This document shows, piece after piece, positions 1 to 8,455 of a stretch of 64,000 nt of DNA; the first letter of the stretch is position 1; each line of letters starts with the position of its first letter. Origin of the DNA: Anaerolineae bacterium (GTDB lineage Bacteria > Chloroflexota > Anaerolineae > Anaerolineales > UBA4823); contig QOQU01000006.1 in the NCBI GenBank assembly GCA_003327455.1, positions 186,001-250,000 on the forward strand, in the 5' to 3' direction. Under the pieces are notes generated by a model. The model did not search any database, was not told the origin of the DNA, and saw only the letters and a list, made by a program, of their open reading frames with translations. The position numbers were made by a program, and so were the translations under genes.

Positions 1-1
1 A

Positions 2-790
2 ATATGCGCAGATTGTCCTCCTGCACTGTGCGCCTTCGATCTCGCTTTTCATGATCTTCTTGGTCTGGCTGCCGACTTACCGCTCTATCGTTTATTAGGA
101 GGTTATCGCAACCGCATACAAACCTCTATCACCATTCCGATTGCGTCGATCGATGAAAGTGTCGAACTCGCTCGCCAGTACGCGGCGCAGGGATTTCGGA
201 TTTTCAAAGTAAAAGGCGGTTTAGATGCCGCTGATGATGTGCAACGGGTGCAAGCCATTCATCGCGCCTGTCCAGAATTTACCCTTCGGCTGGATGCTGA
301 TGGCGGGTATACTGCCCAGGAGGCAATCGAGGTTGCCCGCGCCCTGGAGGGTTTGATTGAGTTTTTTGAACAGCCCACCGCCCCTGACGATTTGCAAACC
401 TTACGCGAGATCACCCAATTGAGTCCAGTCCCCATCCTGGCAGACCAGAGCGCATGTGGGGCTGAGTCGGCTCTGCAAATCGCTGCCCAACGGGCAGCGC
501 ACGGAATTTCGGTAAAACTGGCTGCCTGCGGTGGCATCCGCGCGGCCTATCAAGTCGACGCCATTGCTCGCGCCGGGCGTCTATCCACCATGGTAAGCTG
601 TCTGATCGAACCAGCCCTGCTGATTGCGGCTGGCCTCAGCCTGGCACTTGCCAGCCCCAACGTCCAATATGGGGATCTGGATGGACACCTGGTGCTGAAG
701 GACGATCCTACCCAGGCTGGATTTATTCTCAAAGATGGTTGGCTGATCGCCTCCGAAGTGCCCGGTCTCGGATATTCGGTAAACCTGTAA
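2..790 (+). CDS. Enolase-superfamily dipeptide epimerase-like protein (5' end missing)
   Basis: The reading frame is open from the window edge, so the N-terminus and start codon are lost; 262 residues remain. What is left is the C-terminal TIM barrel of the muconate-lactonizing/Ala-Glu epimerase branch of the enolase superfamily. A KxK acid/base motif lies in FRIFKVKGG. Metal-ligand positions follow in LDADGGY, FEQP and ILADQS, and the second catalytic lysine lies in SVKLAACGG, close to the NIKLxKxGG of dipeptide epimerases. The third ligand motif is ADQS rather than the usual ADES, so a ligand may be altered or displaced. Family members epimerise the alpha carbon of dipeptides such as L-Ala-L-Glu, or racemise N-acyl amino acids; the substrate here is not readable. 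The next gene starts 40 bases downstream on the same strand. Confidence 0.85.
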   Translation: MCADCPPALCAFDLAFHDLLGLAADLPLYRLLGGYRNRIQTSITIPIASIDESVELARQYAAQGFRIFKVKGGLDAADDVQRVQAIHRACPEFTLRLDADGGYTAQEAIEVARALEGLIEFFEQPTAPDDLQTLREITQLSPVPILADQSACGAESALQIAAQRAAHGISVKLAACGGIRAAYQVDAIARAGRLSTMVSCLIEPALLIAAGLSLALASPNVQYGDLDGHLVLKDDPTQAGFILKDGWLIASEVPGLGYSVNL

Positions 791-830
791 CCAGCTAACC
801 AGCCATTCATTTTTCAAGTACAATTAGGGT

Positions 831-1649
831 ATGGCAATGCTGATTCTGATCCGCGGCGCCGGCGAGATGGCAAGCGGCATTGCTTACCGCTTGCAGCGCG
901 CCGGCTTAAAAGTTATTATGACCGAGTTACCTCAACCCCTGGCGGTCAGGCGCTGGGTTTGCTTTTCAGAAGCCGTTTATGATGGGCAATGCTCGGTCGA
1001 AGGCATTGAGGCACGGCGGATCAAAGATCCCACCGACACCCTCAAAATCTTGCAGGTAATGGCAAAAGGGATCATCCCCGTCCTGATCGACCCCGAAGGC
1101 GAGTCGATCTCTGCCTTACATCCCACCGTGGTCATCGATGCCCGGATGCTAAAAAAGCCCGTAGAATTAATTCCGCAACGGGTGAATCTGATCATCGGTT
1201 TAGGGCCAGGTTTTACGGCAGGGAAAAACTGCCATGCCGCGATTGAAACCAATCGCGGGCATACCCTGGGACGGGTTTACTGGGAAGGCTCTCCACAAGC
1301 CGATACCGGCATCCCGGACGCCGTGGGCGCAGTGCGCGAGAAGCGGGTTCTTCGAGCGCCAACCAATGGCGTCTTTCAGCCCAAAGCCTCCATTGGCGAT
1401 CACATCGAGGAAGGCCAGGTGATCGCTGAAGTAAACGGTCAACCCATCCTTGCGCCTTTTAAAGGTGTCCTGCGCGGCTTATTGCGGGAAGGGCTGGAAG
1501 TACCCCAAAACCTGAAAGTTGGCGATTTGGATCCGCGCGACGACCCCACTTACTGCAAGCTCGTCTCGGATAAAGCCCTTGCGGTTGGCGGCGCAGCCCT
1601 GGAAGCAATCCTATCCAAACCGAACCTGCGCCCTCATTTATGGAGTTGA
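831..1649 (+). CDS. yqeB: YqeB/EF2563-family selenium-dependent molybdenum hydroxylase system protein
   Basis: A 272-residue protein with an N-terminal glycine-rich loop (LIRGAGEMASGIA) followed by the family's TELPQPLAVRR segment. The C-terminal half carries a lipoyl/biotin-carrier-like region (GVFQPKASIGDHIEEGQVIAEVNG). These features are typical of the EF2563/YqeB family, which co-occurs with selenium-dependent molybdenum hydroxylases such as xanthine dehydrogenase and is thought to act in cofactor maturation. Its biochemical reaction is not established. Two starts are possible, at 831 and 837; the upstream one is used. It is followed by the yqeC-mocA fusion and a second mocA-like gene on the same strand, which supports the assignment. 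No molybdenum hydroxylase structural gene is visible in the window. Confidence 0.85.
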   Translation: MAMLILIRGAGEMASGIAYRLQRAGLKVIMTELPQPLAVRRWVCFSEAVYDGQCSVEGIEARRIKDPTDTLKILQVMAKGIIPVLIDPEGESISALHPTVVIDARMLKKPVELIPQRVNLIIGLGPGFTAGKNCHAAIETNRGHTLGRVYWEGSPQADTGIPDAVGAVREKRVLRAPTNGVFQPKASIGDHIEEGQVIAEVNGQPILAPFKGVLRGLLREGLEVPQNLKVGDLDPRDDPTYCKLVSDKALAVGGAALEAILSKPNLRPHLWS

Positions 1650-1698
1650 GCGAAACGGTGGTCATAACATTCCAGGCACACAATTCAGCCAGACTTCG

Positions 1699-3111
1699 AT
1701 GAATCTCGATCTGCGGCGCGCCTTACGTTTATCCTTTCCATCCAGCATTGCCCTTGTTGGAGCTGGGGGCAAAACCACAACGCTATACCAACTGGCGAGA
1801 GAATACCAATCAGAATATCCGTTGGTCATCCTGACAACCAGCACCCACCTGGGCAGGGAACAGGTTCGCGCCGCCGATTTCCACCTGATCCATCACGGCG
1901 AACTTAAGCAGACGTGGGAGCAAATTCGCGCTCGTCAGGGCAGATTGTGTTTGACCGCAGAGTGGGATAGCCAGACCCAGCGCTGGCAGGGTCTGGACTC
2001 AGAGACATTGCAATCTCTCGCGCAGATTGCCCAGGAAAACGACGTTCCACTGATCATCGAAGCCGACGGAGCACGCCGCCGTCCCCTGAAAGCCCCTGCC
2101 GACCACGAACCGGCGCTTCCTCCTTTCTGCGACTCGGTTATCGTTGTTGCCGGTCTGGCTGCCCTTGGCAAACCATTGACCGAAGAATGGGTACACCGAC
2201 CACAGCGGTTTGCGGAACTGAGCGGATGTCCCATCGCTGAAACTATCACCAGCGAGGCGATTTTGCGAGTCCTGAGCCATCCATTGGGCGGGAGGAAAGG
2301 CATCCCTACCACTGCCAAAAGCTATGTGTTGCTCACGCAAGCTGAAACCCCCGAAGCCCAGGCAACCGCCAAACGCATGAGCAGTTTCCTCCTGAGAGAT
2401 TTCAACGCTGTAGTTGTAGCCGCCAAAGGACAGACTTTGCCCTCTACTGCTGAGCCCGGCAACCTTCCGTGTAGCGATGACGATTTCCTGCTCCCCTATC
2501 GCCTGCTCGCCGTCCATGAAACGATTGCCGGGGTAGTCCTGGCCGCTGGCGCTTCGTCGCGCTTTGGCAAACCCAAGCCGTTGCTGATCTGGCGCGGAGA
2601 GACCCTTGTCCATCGCGCCGCACGTCTGGCTCTGGAAGCTGGCCTGCAACCGGTGATCGTCGTATGCGGTGCAGAGGGCAACGCGGTCGCTGAGGCCGTT
2701 GCCGATTTACCCGTCGCTGTGGTTCAAAACCCGGATTGGTCAGGCGGACAAAGCACTTCGATCAAGGCTGCCCTGCACACCCTTGGAGAAAAAAGCGGAG
2801 GAGCGATTTTCTTGCTGGTTGATCAACCTTTCATCTCGCTTCCCTTGCTCCAGGCATTATTGGAAAACCATGCCCAAAGCCTCGCCCCCGTCATTGCCCC
2901 TCTGGTCGGTGACCGGCGCACCAATCCAGTCCTCTTCGACCGGCTAACCTTTCCCGATTTACTGCGCCTGGAGGGAGATGTAGGAGGCCGGGCTATCTTC
3001 GGGCGCTATCCGCCGCAATGGCTAATCTGGCAGGATGAAAGGCTGCCTTTTGACCTAGATACCCCCGACGATTATCGTAAACTATTGACGCTGGATGAAG
3101 ATTCAAACTAA
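1699..3111 (+). CDS. YqeC-MocA fusion: Se-dependent hydroxylase accessory protein joined to a molybdopterin nucleotidyltransferase
   Basis: A 470-residue two-domain protein. Residues about 1-235 match the YqeC family, with a P-loop-like VGAGGKTTTLYQLA near residue 20 and the IIEADGARRRPLKAP motif. Residues about 270-470 form a MobA/MocA-type nucleotidyltransferase: VVLAAGASSRFGKPKPLL at the start, LLVDQPF as the metal-binding aspartate loop, and DLDTPDDY near the end. MocA-like domains add CMP or GMP to molybdopterin; YqeC is associated with selenium-dependent molybdenum hydroxylases. The ATG at 1699 is chosen because the family sequence begins there; the longer frame from 1519 would overlap yqeB. 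YqeC and MocA are separate proteins in many genomes, so the fusion links them functionally. The last 17 bases overlap the next gene. Confidence 0.88.
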   Translation: MNLDLRRALRLSFPSSIALVGAGGKTTTLYQLAREYQSEYPLVILTTSTHLGREQVRAADFHLIHHGELKQTWEQIRARQGRLCLTAEWDSQTQRWQGLDSETLQSLAQIAQENDVPLIIEADGARRRPLKAPADHEPALPPFCDSVIVVAGLAALGKPLTEEWVHRPQRFAELSGCPIAETITSEAILRVLSHPLGGRKGIPTTAKSYVLLTQAETPEAQATAKRMSSFLLRDFNAVVVAAKGQTLPSTAEPGNLPCSDDDFLLPYRLLAVHETIAGVVLAAGASSRFGKPKPLLIWRGETLVHRAARLALEAGLQPVIVVCGAEGNAVAEAVADLPVAVVQNPDWSGGQSTSIKAALHTLGEKSGGAIFLLVDQPFISLPLLQALLENHAQSLAPVIAPLVGDRRTNPVLFDRLTFPDLLRLEGDVGGRAIFGRYPPQWLIWQDERLPFDLDTPDDYRKLLTLDEDSN

Positions 3112-3736
3112 CTCGACCTCGCTAAAACCTGTCGAAGCAATCATCTTAGCTGCCGGGCAATCGCAACGCATGGGAGAACCCAAACTGGCTCTACCCTGGG
3201 GTAAGACAACCGTGATCGGAGCGGTCATTCAAGCCCTGGTGGAAGGCGGAGCAGAGGCTGGCTTACAAGGGATTCTGGTTGTCACCGGCGGTCATCAACC
3301 TTTGGTAGAAGACCTTTTGCGCCAAATCTCTTCTCGCATTCCGCTGCGCTGGACATTTAACCCGCGCTATACCGGTGAAATGTTTCTCTCCCTGCAAGAG
3401 GGCTTGAAGCACACCTTACCCACCACGCAAGCTGCTTTGGTTGTACTCGGAGACCAACCTCAAATTTTAGCCACTACCGTACGCCTGATTCTGCAACGTT
3501 ATCAGACAGAACATCAGCCCCTGATTGCGCCAAGCTACCAGATGCGGCGCGGTCACCCCTGGTTGGTTGATCGCTCGTTATGGAATGACCTGCTTGCCCT
3601 ATCTGCGCCACAAACGCTGCGCGATTTCTTTCTGAGACATTCTGACAAGGTAGACTATCTCGTTGTCGACACGCCAAGTGTGCTGAAGGATATTGACACT
3701 CCTAAGGACTATCAGCGCGAGAAACCTCTCGAATAA
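3095..3736 (+). CDS. MobA/MocA-family nucleotidyltransferase (second copy)
   Basis: A 213-residue single-domain nucleotidyltransferase. Near the N-terminus is the nucleotide-binding signature IILAAGQSQRMGEPKLALPW; LVVLGDQPQ is the aspartate motif, MRRGHPWLV follows, and DIDTPKDY closes the domain. The family transfers CMP or GMP to molybdopterin; related members act on sugar phosphates. Its start overlaps the 3' end of the yqeC-mocA fusion by 17 bases, suggesting translational coupling. The cell therefore makes two MocA-like domains side by side, one fused and one free, which could serve different molybdenum cofactor forms (inference). Confidence 0.85.
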   Translation: MKIQTNSTSLKPVEAIILAAGQSQRMGEPKLALPWGKTTVIGAVIQALVEGGAEAGLQGILVVTGGHQPLVEDLLRQISSRIPLRWTFNPRYTGEMFLSLQEGLKHTLPTTQAALVVLGDQPQILATTVRLILQRYQTEHQPLIAPSYQMRRGHPWLVDRSLWNDLLALSAPQTLRDFFLRHSDKVDYLVVDTPSVLKDIDTPKDYQREKPLE

Positions 3737-3814
3737 AATGACCGACGAAAAAAAATACTGGAAAAGTGCGGAAAGCGTTTATAATTAAGCAACGATTGTA
3801 CGAAATTAACGTAG

Positions 3815-4216
3815 ATGATAACGAAATCGGATTCTGAAAAAATTGCTCTGATTGTCGAAGACGAGACTGATACAGCGGAGATGCTGGCAGAGATGATCCG
3901 CCTTTGCGGATACAAAGCCCAACATGCCTATTCTGCCCAGCCAGTTCTTAATCTTTTGGTTCAGCAAAAGCCGCATTTGCTGCTGTTGGATATCATCCTT
4001 CCGGACACCAATGGGATCGAGTTGCTGCGCGCCATCCGCGCCGAAAGGCAATTTGACGACTTACCGGTGATCCTGATCTCCGGCAATTGCCAGCCCAGCG
4101 ATATCGAGAAAGGACTGTTGGCAGGAGCATCTGCATACCTGACCAAGCCGGTCGCCTTTTGGGAGTTAAGAGAAACCATCGAAAAACTGCTCCAGCATCA
4201 AACCACCTCTCTATGA
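3815..4216 (+). CDS. Single-domain response regulator (CheY-like receiver)
   Basis: A 133-residue receiver domain with no output domain. The acidic pair is E15/D16 in LIVEDE and the phosphoacceptor is D59 in LLLLDIILPD. The conserved Ser is in VILISGN and the conserved Lys in YLTKP. Such stand-alone receivers usually act in a phosphorelay or by binding a partner. No histidine kinase is encoded nearby. The stop codon overlaps the next start (ATGA at 4213-4216), so it is probably translated together with thpR, although no functional link is obvious. Confidence 0.9.
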   Translation: MITKSDSEKIALIVEDETDTAEMLAEMIRLCGYKAQHAYSAQPVLNLLVQQKPHLLLLDIILPDTNGIELLRAIRAERQFDDLPVILISGNCQPSDIEKGLLAGASAYLTKPVAFWELRETIEKLLQHQTTSL

Positions 4217-4815
4217 ACCAAGTCCTGCGCGCCTTTATCGCCATTGAACTTCCCTCCGAAGTGCAGAAGAAACTGAGTCAGGTCATCCAGCGCCTACAAG
4301 AACAACTCCGCGATGTTTCGATTCGCTGGGTAAAGCCGCACAACATCCACCTGACCCTGAAGTTCTTAGGCGAGGTATCGCTCAATAATCTCGAAACCAT
4401 CAAGCAAATTCTGGTCAAAGAGGCTGCCGAGGTTTCGCCTTTTGAGTTTAGCATAGGAGAACTCGGCGCGTTTCCCAATGTAAAGCGCCCGCGTGTGCTC
4501 TGGTTACATGTAGCCGCCCCGCCGGAACTCTTCGCTCTGCAACGCTCCATCGATACGCAAACCGAAAGGCTTGGCTACGTGTCCGAAGAGCGTACTTATT
4601 CTCCCCATATTACGGTGGGGAGGGTAAACCGCCAGGTCACTCCGGAAGATATTCACCGCATCTCAACCCTTCTCCAAAAAACGCATATCGGACTTGTCGA
4701 GGTTGTGAGCGTATCAACCGTTACCCTATTTCGAAGCGATCTCCATCCCGATGGGTCTGTTTATACTCCCCTTGCTGTCGTTTCGCTAAAAAACTCCATC
4801 CTTGATAAGAGGTGA
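4213..4815 (+). CDS. thpR: RNA 2',3'-cyclic phosphodiesterase (ThpR/LigT family)
   Basis: A 200-residue 2H phosphoesterase. Both catalytic HxTx motifs are present: HLTLKFLGEV near residue 45 and HITVGRV near residue 130. The opening FIAIELP and the RWVKPHNIHLTL segment are typical of ThpR, which opens 2',3'-cyclic phosphates to 2'-phosphates on RNA ends. The ATG at 4213 overlaps the TGA of the response regulator by four bases and gives the canonical family N-terminus, so the longer frame from 4087 is not used. The stop lies three bases before the proposed rsfS start. Confidence 0.92.
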   Translation: MNQVLRAFIAIELPSEVQKKLSQVIQRLQEQLRDVSIRWVKPHNIHLTLKFLGEVSLNNLETIKQILVKEAAEVSPFEFSIGELGAFPNVKRPRVLWLHVAAPPELFALQRSIDTQTERLGYVSEERTYSPHITVGRVNRQVTPEDIHRISTLLQKTHIGLVEVVSVSTVTLFRSDLHPDGSVYTPLAVVSLKNSILDKR

Positions 4816-4818
4816 ACT

Positions 4819-5163
4819 CTGGACGCCTTACAAATCGCCCGAGAATTGGTTAATGTGCTGGAAAACAAAAAAGGGGAAGATATCCTGCTTTTGGATTTGC
4901 GAGAGATTGCTCCCTTTACCGATTTCTTCATCCTGTGTAGTGGCACCAGTGACCGTATGCTTCAAGCCCTGGCAGACGCTGCGGTGGAATGGATCCGTGA
5001 CCACTACCACTTCAAGGGTCGCCTGGAGGGTGAAGGGATTGATGGCTGGATTCTGGTGGACTTTGGGGATGTCATTTTACACCTCTTCGCCCCCGAGAAG
5101 CGATCATACTATAACCTGGAAGAGCTGTGGAGCGCCGGCAAGGTGCTTTTGCACCTGCAATAG
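4819..5163 (+). CDS. rsfS: Ribosomal silencing factor RsfS, with a proposed CTG start
   Basis: RsfS (Iojap/YbeB) binds ribosomal protein L14 and blocks subunit joining during starvation. The core ENKKGEDILLLDLREIAPFTDFFILCSG is characteristic, and the length (114 residues) is normal. The nearest usual start is TTG at 4846, but that removes the conserved N-terminal helix. An in-frame CTG at 4819 restores the family's MDALxIAxxxVxxLE beginning. It sits three bases after the thpR stop and behind AGAGGTG at 4808-4814. CTG is therefore the proposed start (inference), with TTG 4846 as the alternative. The gene ends 39 bases before a convergent gene, and no terminator hairpin is seen between them. 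Confidence 0.88.
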   Translation: MDALQIARELVNVLENKKGEDILLLDLREIAPFTDFFILCSGTSDRMLQALADAAVEWIRDHYHFKGRLEGEGIDGWILVDFGDVILHLFAPEKRSYYNLEELWSAGKVLLHLQ

Positions 5164-5202
5164 GGCAATCGGTTATATACTCCTAACCCATTTTCGTCTC
5201 AA

Positions 5203-6648
5203 TTAGCCAGGCAGTCTGTTTTCTGCCGCCGCTAAAATGCGCCTAATCTCGCCTTGAAGTTCTTTGGGTAAGCTTACCTCAGGAACTGTATTTAAAATCC
5301 TCATCAGGTGCTGATTTAAGCGCTCATCAAACGATTTCTTCCCGTTCTTTTCCCAGATAGCATAAGCGTTTCGGTCACCAAGTTTTGGTACCCAGATTTC
5401 CGATTTACACAAGGCAACGGCGCGCGGTTGCGAGAGAAAATGAGAACCTGGTCCTACCTGCTCAATTAAGTCCAGCATCAACGTATGTTGATTGACCTCC
5501 ACCCCCCTCAAGATCCGCCTTGCCATTCCAATCGCCTCATCTGTCAGGATTAGCAACTCCAGCGATCCAATATCAGCGCAATCGAGGAAGCCGACATCAT
5601 GCACCAAATCCGCCCCACTCAGAGCGGAAAGCAAAACCTGGAGGGTGATCTCCATGCTGGCTTGAGCATCGACACTTTTACTTTCCGAAGCCCCACCAGT
5701 GCCCATGAATGGTAAATTCAAATAATGGGCAAGCTCAGCCGCCGCGGCTGTATAGAGACTCAATTCTGGTGATCCGTAAGCCGGCCGAGCAGTGCGTAAA
5801 TCCATTGCGCCGAGAGCCGCTCCGATCATCATCGGCGCACCTGGTGTCTGCAACTGCACGATCGTCAAGGCAGCCAGAGCAGACGCCAGATACAAGACCA
5901 GCGCGCTGGCGCCGGTTGGAGGCGATTCCAACCCCACTGTTGGACCTCCTAAACAGATGAGTGGAATATGATGTTCTGCTCCCCATAAGAGACAACCCAG
6001 TTGGCCATCTGCCAGCCGTAAGGGTGACTCGTAAGTGGCAAAGAAAGCAAAGTTGGGTTTTTCTCGAAATGCATTTTCTCCACCGGCGACGGCGCAGGCG
6101 ACTTGAAAAATTTCTGCCAGAACATTCGGTTCGGTCGCCCAGGCTACAACCGGTTTATGCGTAGCCGCGATCATTTCGGCAAACTCATATAATGGCGAAA
6201 GAGCAGGGGAGACATCGTCAAAGATGCTCAAACTCATCACATAATCCATATTTTCCAATCCCTCACACACTCGCGCCACATAGGCAGCATCCCCGCGACG
6301 GGAACGCCTTCTTTCGCCCGTGTAGGGATCGATAAAATAGGTGCAGGTGGGGCCAGGACCAAAATGCACTCGCCCAGGCTGGATACAAATAGAATCTTTC
6401 TCATCCCTTCCCCAAATCGTGAAATGGCGTGGAGCAGTCGAGAGCGCCTTTTGCACCAAAGCAGGGGAGACAAAAAAACGTGTCCCATCTGCTACGCAGC
6501 CAGCCTTCCGCAGAAGCTGTTGGGCTTTGTCATTCAGCACCAAAACGCCGGTGCGCTCAAGAACCTGATAGGCTCCTTCAACGATCTTTTGACAACTTGT
6601 TTCATCCAGAATTCGCCATTGGGGAGTGCTGTTTTGATGAATGATCAT
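5203..6648 (-). CDS. Trimethylamine methyltransferase (MttB)-family protein, non-pyrrolysine, copy 1
   Basis: A 481-residue member of the MttB superfamily: TIM-barrel methyltransferases that move a methyl group from a quaternary or tertiary amine to a corrinoid protein. The reading frame has no internal amber codon, so this is a non-pyrrolysine member. Characterised relatives (MtgB, MtpB, MtcB, MtyB) use glycine betaine, proline betaine, carnitine and gamma-butyrobetaine. Family motifs include GTGGASESKSVDAQA and ADLVHDVGFLD. The ATG at 6648 is chosen because AGGAGGAG lies just upstream; longer frames run into the racemase-like gene. It is the last gene of the minus-strand operon. Its substrate cannot be read from the sequence. 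Confidence 0.87.
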   Translation of the reverse strand: MIIHQNSTPQWRILDETSCQKIVEGAYQVLERTGVLVLNDKAQQLLRKAGCVADGTRFFVSPALVQKALSTAPRHFTIWGRDEKDSICIQPGRVHFGPGPTCTYFIDPYTGERRRSRRGDAAYVARVCEGLENMDYVMSLSIFDDVSPALSPLYEFAEMIAATHKPVVAWATEPNVLAEIFQVACAVAGGENAFREKPNFAFFATYESPLRLADGQLGCLLWGAEHHIPLICLGGPTVGLESPPTGASALVLYLASALAALTIVQLQTPGAPMMIGAALGAMDLRTARPAYGSPELSLYTAAAAELAHYLNLPFMGTGGASESKSVDAQASMEITLQVLLSALSGADLVHDVGFLDCADIGSLELLILTDEAIGMARRILRGVEVNQHTLMLDLIEQVGPGSHFLSQPRAVALCKSEIWVPKLGDRNAYAIWEKNGKKSFDERLNQHLMRILNTVPEVSLPKELQGEIRRILAAAENRLPG

Positions 6649-6664
6649 ATCTCCTCCTGGAGGG

Positions 6665-7453
6665 TTAGACATGCCCGTAGTAATCACGATGGACAACGAC
6701 CGAGTAAGCATAATCCAGCAATGTCCCCCAACTAAAGATCGGGATTTCAATTTCGCGTTGCAAAGCCCGTGCAAAAGGGGGAAAGCCAGTGCACTCTAAA
6801 ACCATCGCTCCCATATTCGGGTGATTACGATAGAAGTCAATCGCCACTTGAAGAAATTCCCGCTCTGCCTTCTCGTAATCAGCTTCGGGCAACGCCGGGC
6901 GGATGCCTGCAGTCCACAAGCGATCAAACTCCTCACAGCGTCCATCGTCCATGGCACCACCAATAACATAATTTGTACCCGGCTGGATGCCAACGGATGA
7001 CAAATGGCGATCAGTTAAGTAGTGTGAATTTGCTACCAGGATGCCCACCACCTGATTAGACGAAATGATTTGCTGGGCAAATGGCACCTGCAACAGGCTA
7101 GAAAGGAATACCGGCACATTGACCGCTTCAGCGACTTCGCGTTGAAAATATGCAAAATAACCGCATTCGGCGAGAATGGCGCGGCATCCCAGCCTCTCTA
7201 AGCGCTGTGCGGCGCGCAGTAATGGAGTTAAACAGGGACTCTTATCTTCCTCACGTACCAATCGATAGATATCCACCCCCTCGGCAATCTCATACTGGAT
7301 CGGAAAGGGATACGCGCTGGCATTCCGCACATCACCCGGAAAGGCTGGATAAACATCATCCAACAAGATCACTCCCAAGCCCATCCCATAACAGCAGCGG
7401 TTTGGTCTGGCCCGGATCTTACGAATGCCCATGTCTCTATGGGTGTTCAGCAT
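6665..7453 (-). CDS. Aspartate/glutamate-racemase-like protein
   Basis: A 262-residue protein of the Asp/Glu/hydantoin racemase superfamily. The two cysteines expected to flank the substrate are C97 (ILAECGYF) and C221 (VLECTGFPP), though their surroundings differ from the usual PCNTA and GCTE motifs. The enzymes in this fold racemise or decarboxylate through paired cysteines; the substrate here is unknown. The ATG at 7453 has GAGGTG seven bases upstream and overlaps the preceding dehydratase-like gene by 17 bases. A second start at 7432 is possible. Its place between a PLP lyase and an MttB-family gene suggests it sets the stereochemistry of a pathway intermediate (inference). Confidence 0.75.
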   Translation of the reverse strand: MLNTHRDMGIRKIRARPNRCCYGMGLGVILLDDVYPAFPGDVRNASAYPFPIQYEIAEGVDIYRLVREEDKSPCLTPLLRAAQRLERLGCRAILAECGYFAYFQREVAEAVNVPVFLSSLLQVPFAQQIISSNQVVGILVANSHYLTDRHLSSVGIQPGTNYVIGGAMDDGRCEEFDRLWTAGIRPALPEADYEKAEREFLQVAIDFYRNHPNMGAMVLECTGFPPFARALQREIEIPIFSWGTLLDYAYSVVVHRDYYGHV

Positions 7454-8414
7454 CGTTCAGCACCTCACAAAACAATTTGGGATCAATATTTCCACCACTC
7501 AGGATACAGGCAGCTTTGCGAAAACGATGGCGATTCTTCCAGGCGGCAGCCAGACTAACCGCTCCAGCCCCCTCGACCACGAGATGGCAGGCATGGTATA
7601 ACCAGCGCATGGCTTGACGTACTTCAGATAAACTCACGACGACTGTTTCGGCGACCAATTTTCGAACATATTCCCACATTTGAGGAAAAACGAAAGGCGC
7701 GCCCATGCCAGAAATAAAACTGGGAGTATAGGACGTTTCCACTGGTCTGCCTGCCTTTAATGAGACCGTCAGTGGGGTGGCTGTCTCGACCTCGCAGGCA
7801 ATGACCTTCGTGGTCGGACTGGAATAGCGCGCCGCCTGCGCTACTCCAACACAGAGTCCCCCTCCTCCACAAGGAAGGAAAATCGCTTCGAGATCAGGAT
7901 TCGCTTCAACGATCTCCAAGCCCAACACCGCATGAGCGGTTATCACCGCCCGATTTGCAAATGGATGCACCATTTTTCCCTTCATGGCAGGATGTTCTCC
8001 CCGCACCTGAATTTGTTGATATTCTTCAAAAGGCACTTTGATTAAGCGGGCGCCATATTGAGTAATGGCATCTTGCTTCACGCGCGGCACGTCGTGTGGG
8101 ACGATGACCGAACAATGGATTCGTTTCTGTCTGGCAGCCCAAGCCAGAGCTTTGCCCATATTTCCTGCGCTGGCTGTCCAGACCCCATTTTCATTGAGTT
8201 GACTTTCTAACGCTTCCAGGGCAAAAATGGCTGCCCGGGCTTTGAACGATCCGGTCACCTGCAGGGATTCGACCCGTGCCAGGATTTCACCACCTGCCTC
8301 CGAGTCATTCTCCCTCATTGAGAGATGCAGGGTGGGCATATCCTGCAAACAGCCGTTGAGTTTTTGGCGAGCGCGCTGGATGTCTTCAAAACTCAACCAA
8401 AATGCGTGTTCCAT
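7437..8414 (-). CDS. Threonine/serine dehydratase-like PLP enzyme (fold type II)
   Basis: A 325-residue fold-type-II PLP enzyme. K58 in TGSFKAR is the predicted Schiff-base lysine. SAGNMGKALAWAA matches the substrate-carboxylate loop, and the tetraglycine loop CGGGGLCVG (about residues 182-190) binds the cofactor phosphate. There is no C-terminal regulatory ACT domain, as in catabolic threonine dehydratases, serine racemases and related ammonia-lyases. It could remove ammonia from a hydroxy amino acid or eliminate a beta substituent; the exact substrate is open. It sits 41 bases after the transsulfuration-type gene and overlaps the racemase-like gene, so it belongs to the same operon. Confidence 0.83.
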   Translation of the reverse strand: MEHAFWLSFEDIQRARQKLNGCLQDMPTLHLSMRENDSEAGGEILARVESLQVTGSFKARAAIFALEALESQLNENGVWTASAGNMGKALAWAARQKRIHCSVIVPHDVPRVKQDAITQYGARLIKVPFEEYQQIQVRGEHPAMKGKMVHPFANRAVITAHAVLGLEIVEANPDLEAIFLPCGGGGLCVGVAQAARYSSPTTKVIACEVETATPLTVSLKAGRPVETSYTPSFISGMGAPFVFPQMWEYVRKLVAETVVVSLSEVRQAMRWLYHACHLVVEGAGAVSLAAAWKNRHRFRKAACILSGGNIDPKLFCEVLNDAEHP

Positions 8415-8455
8415 TCACCCGTTTCTTCCCAAAAACTGCTCAGGGAAACCCAGTC

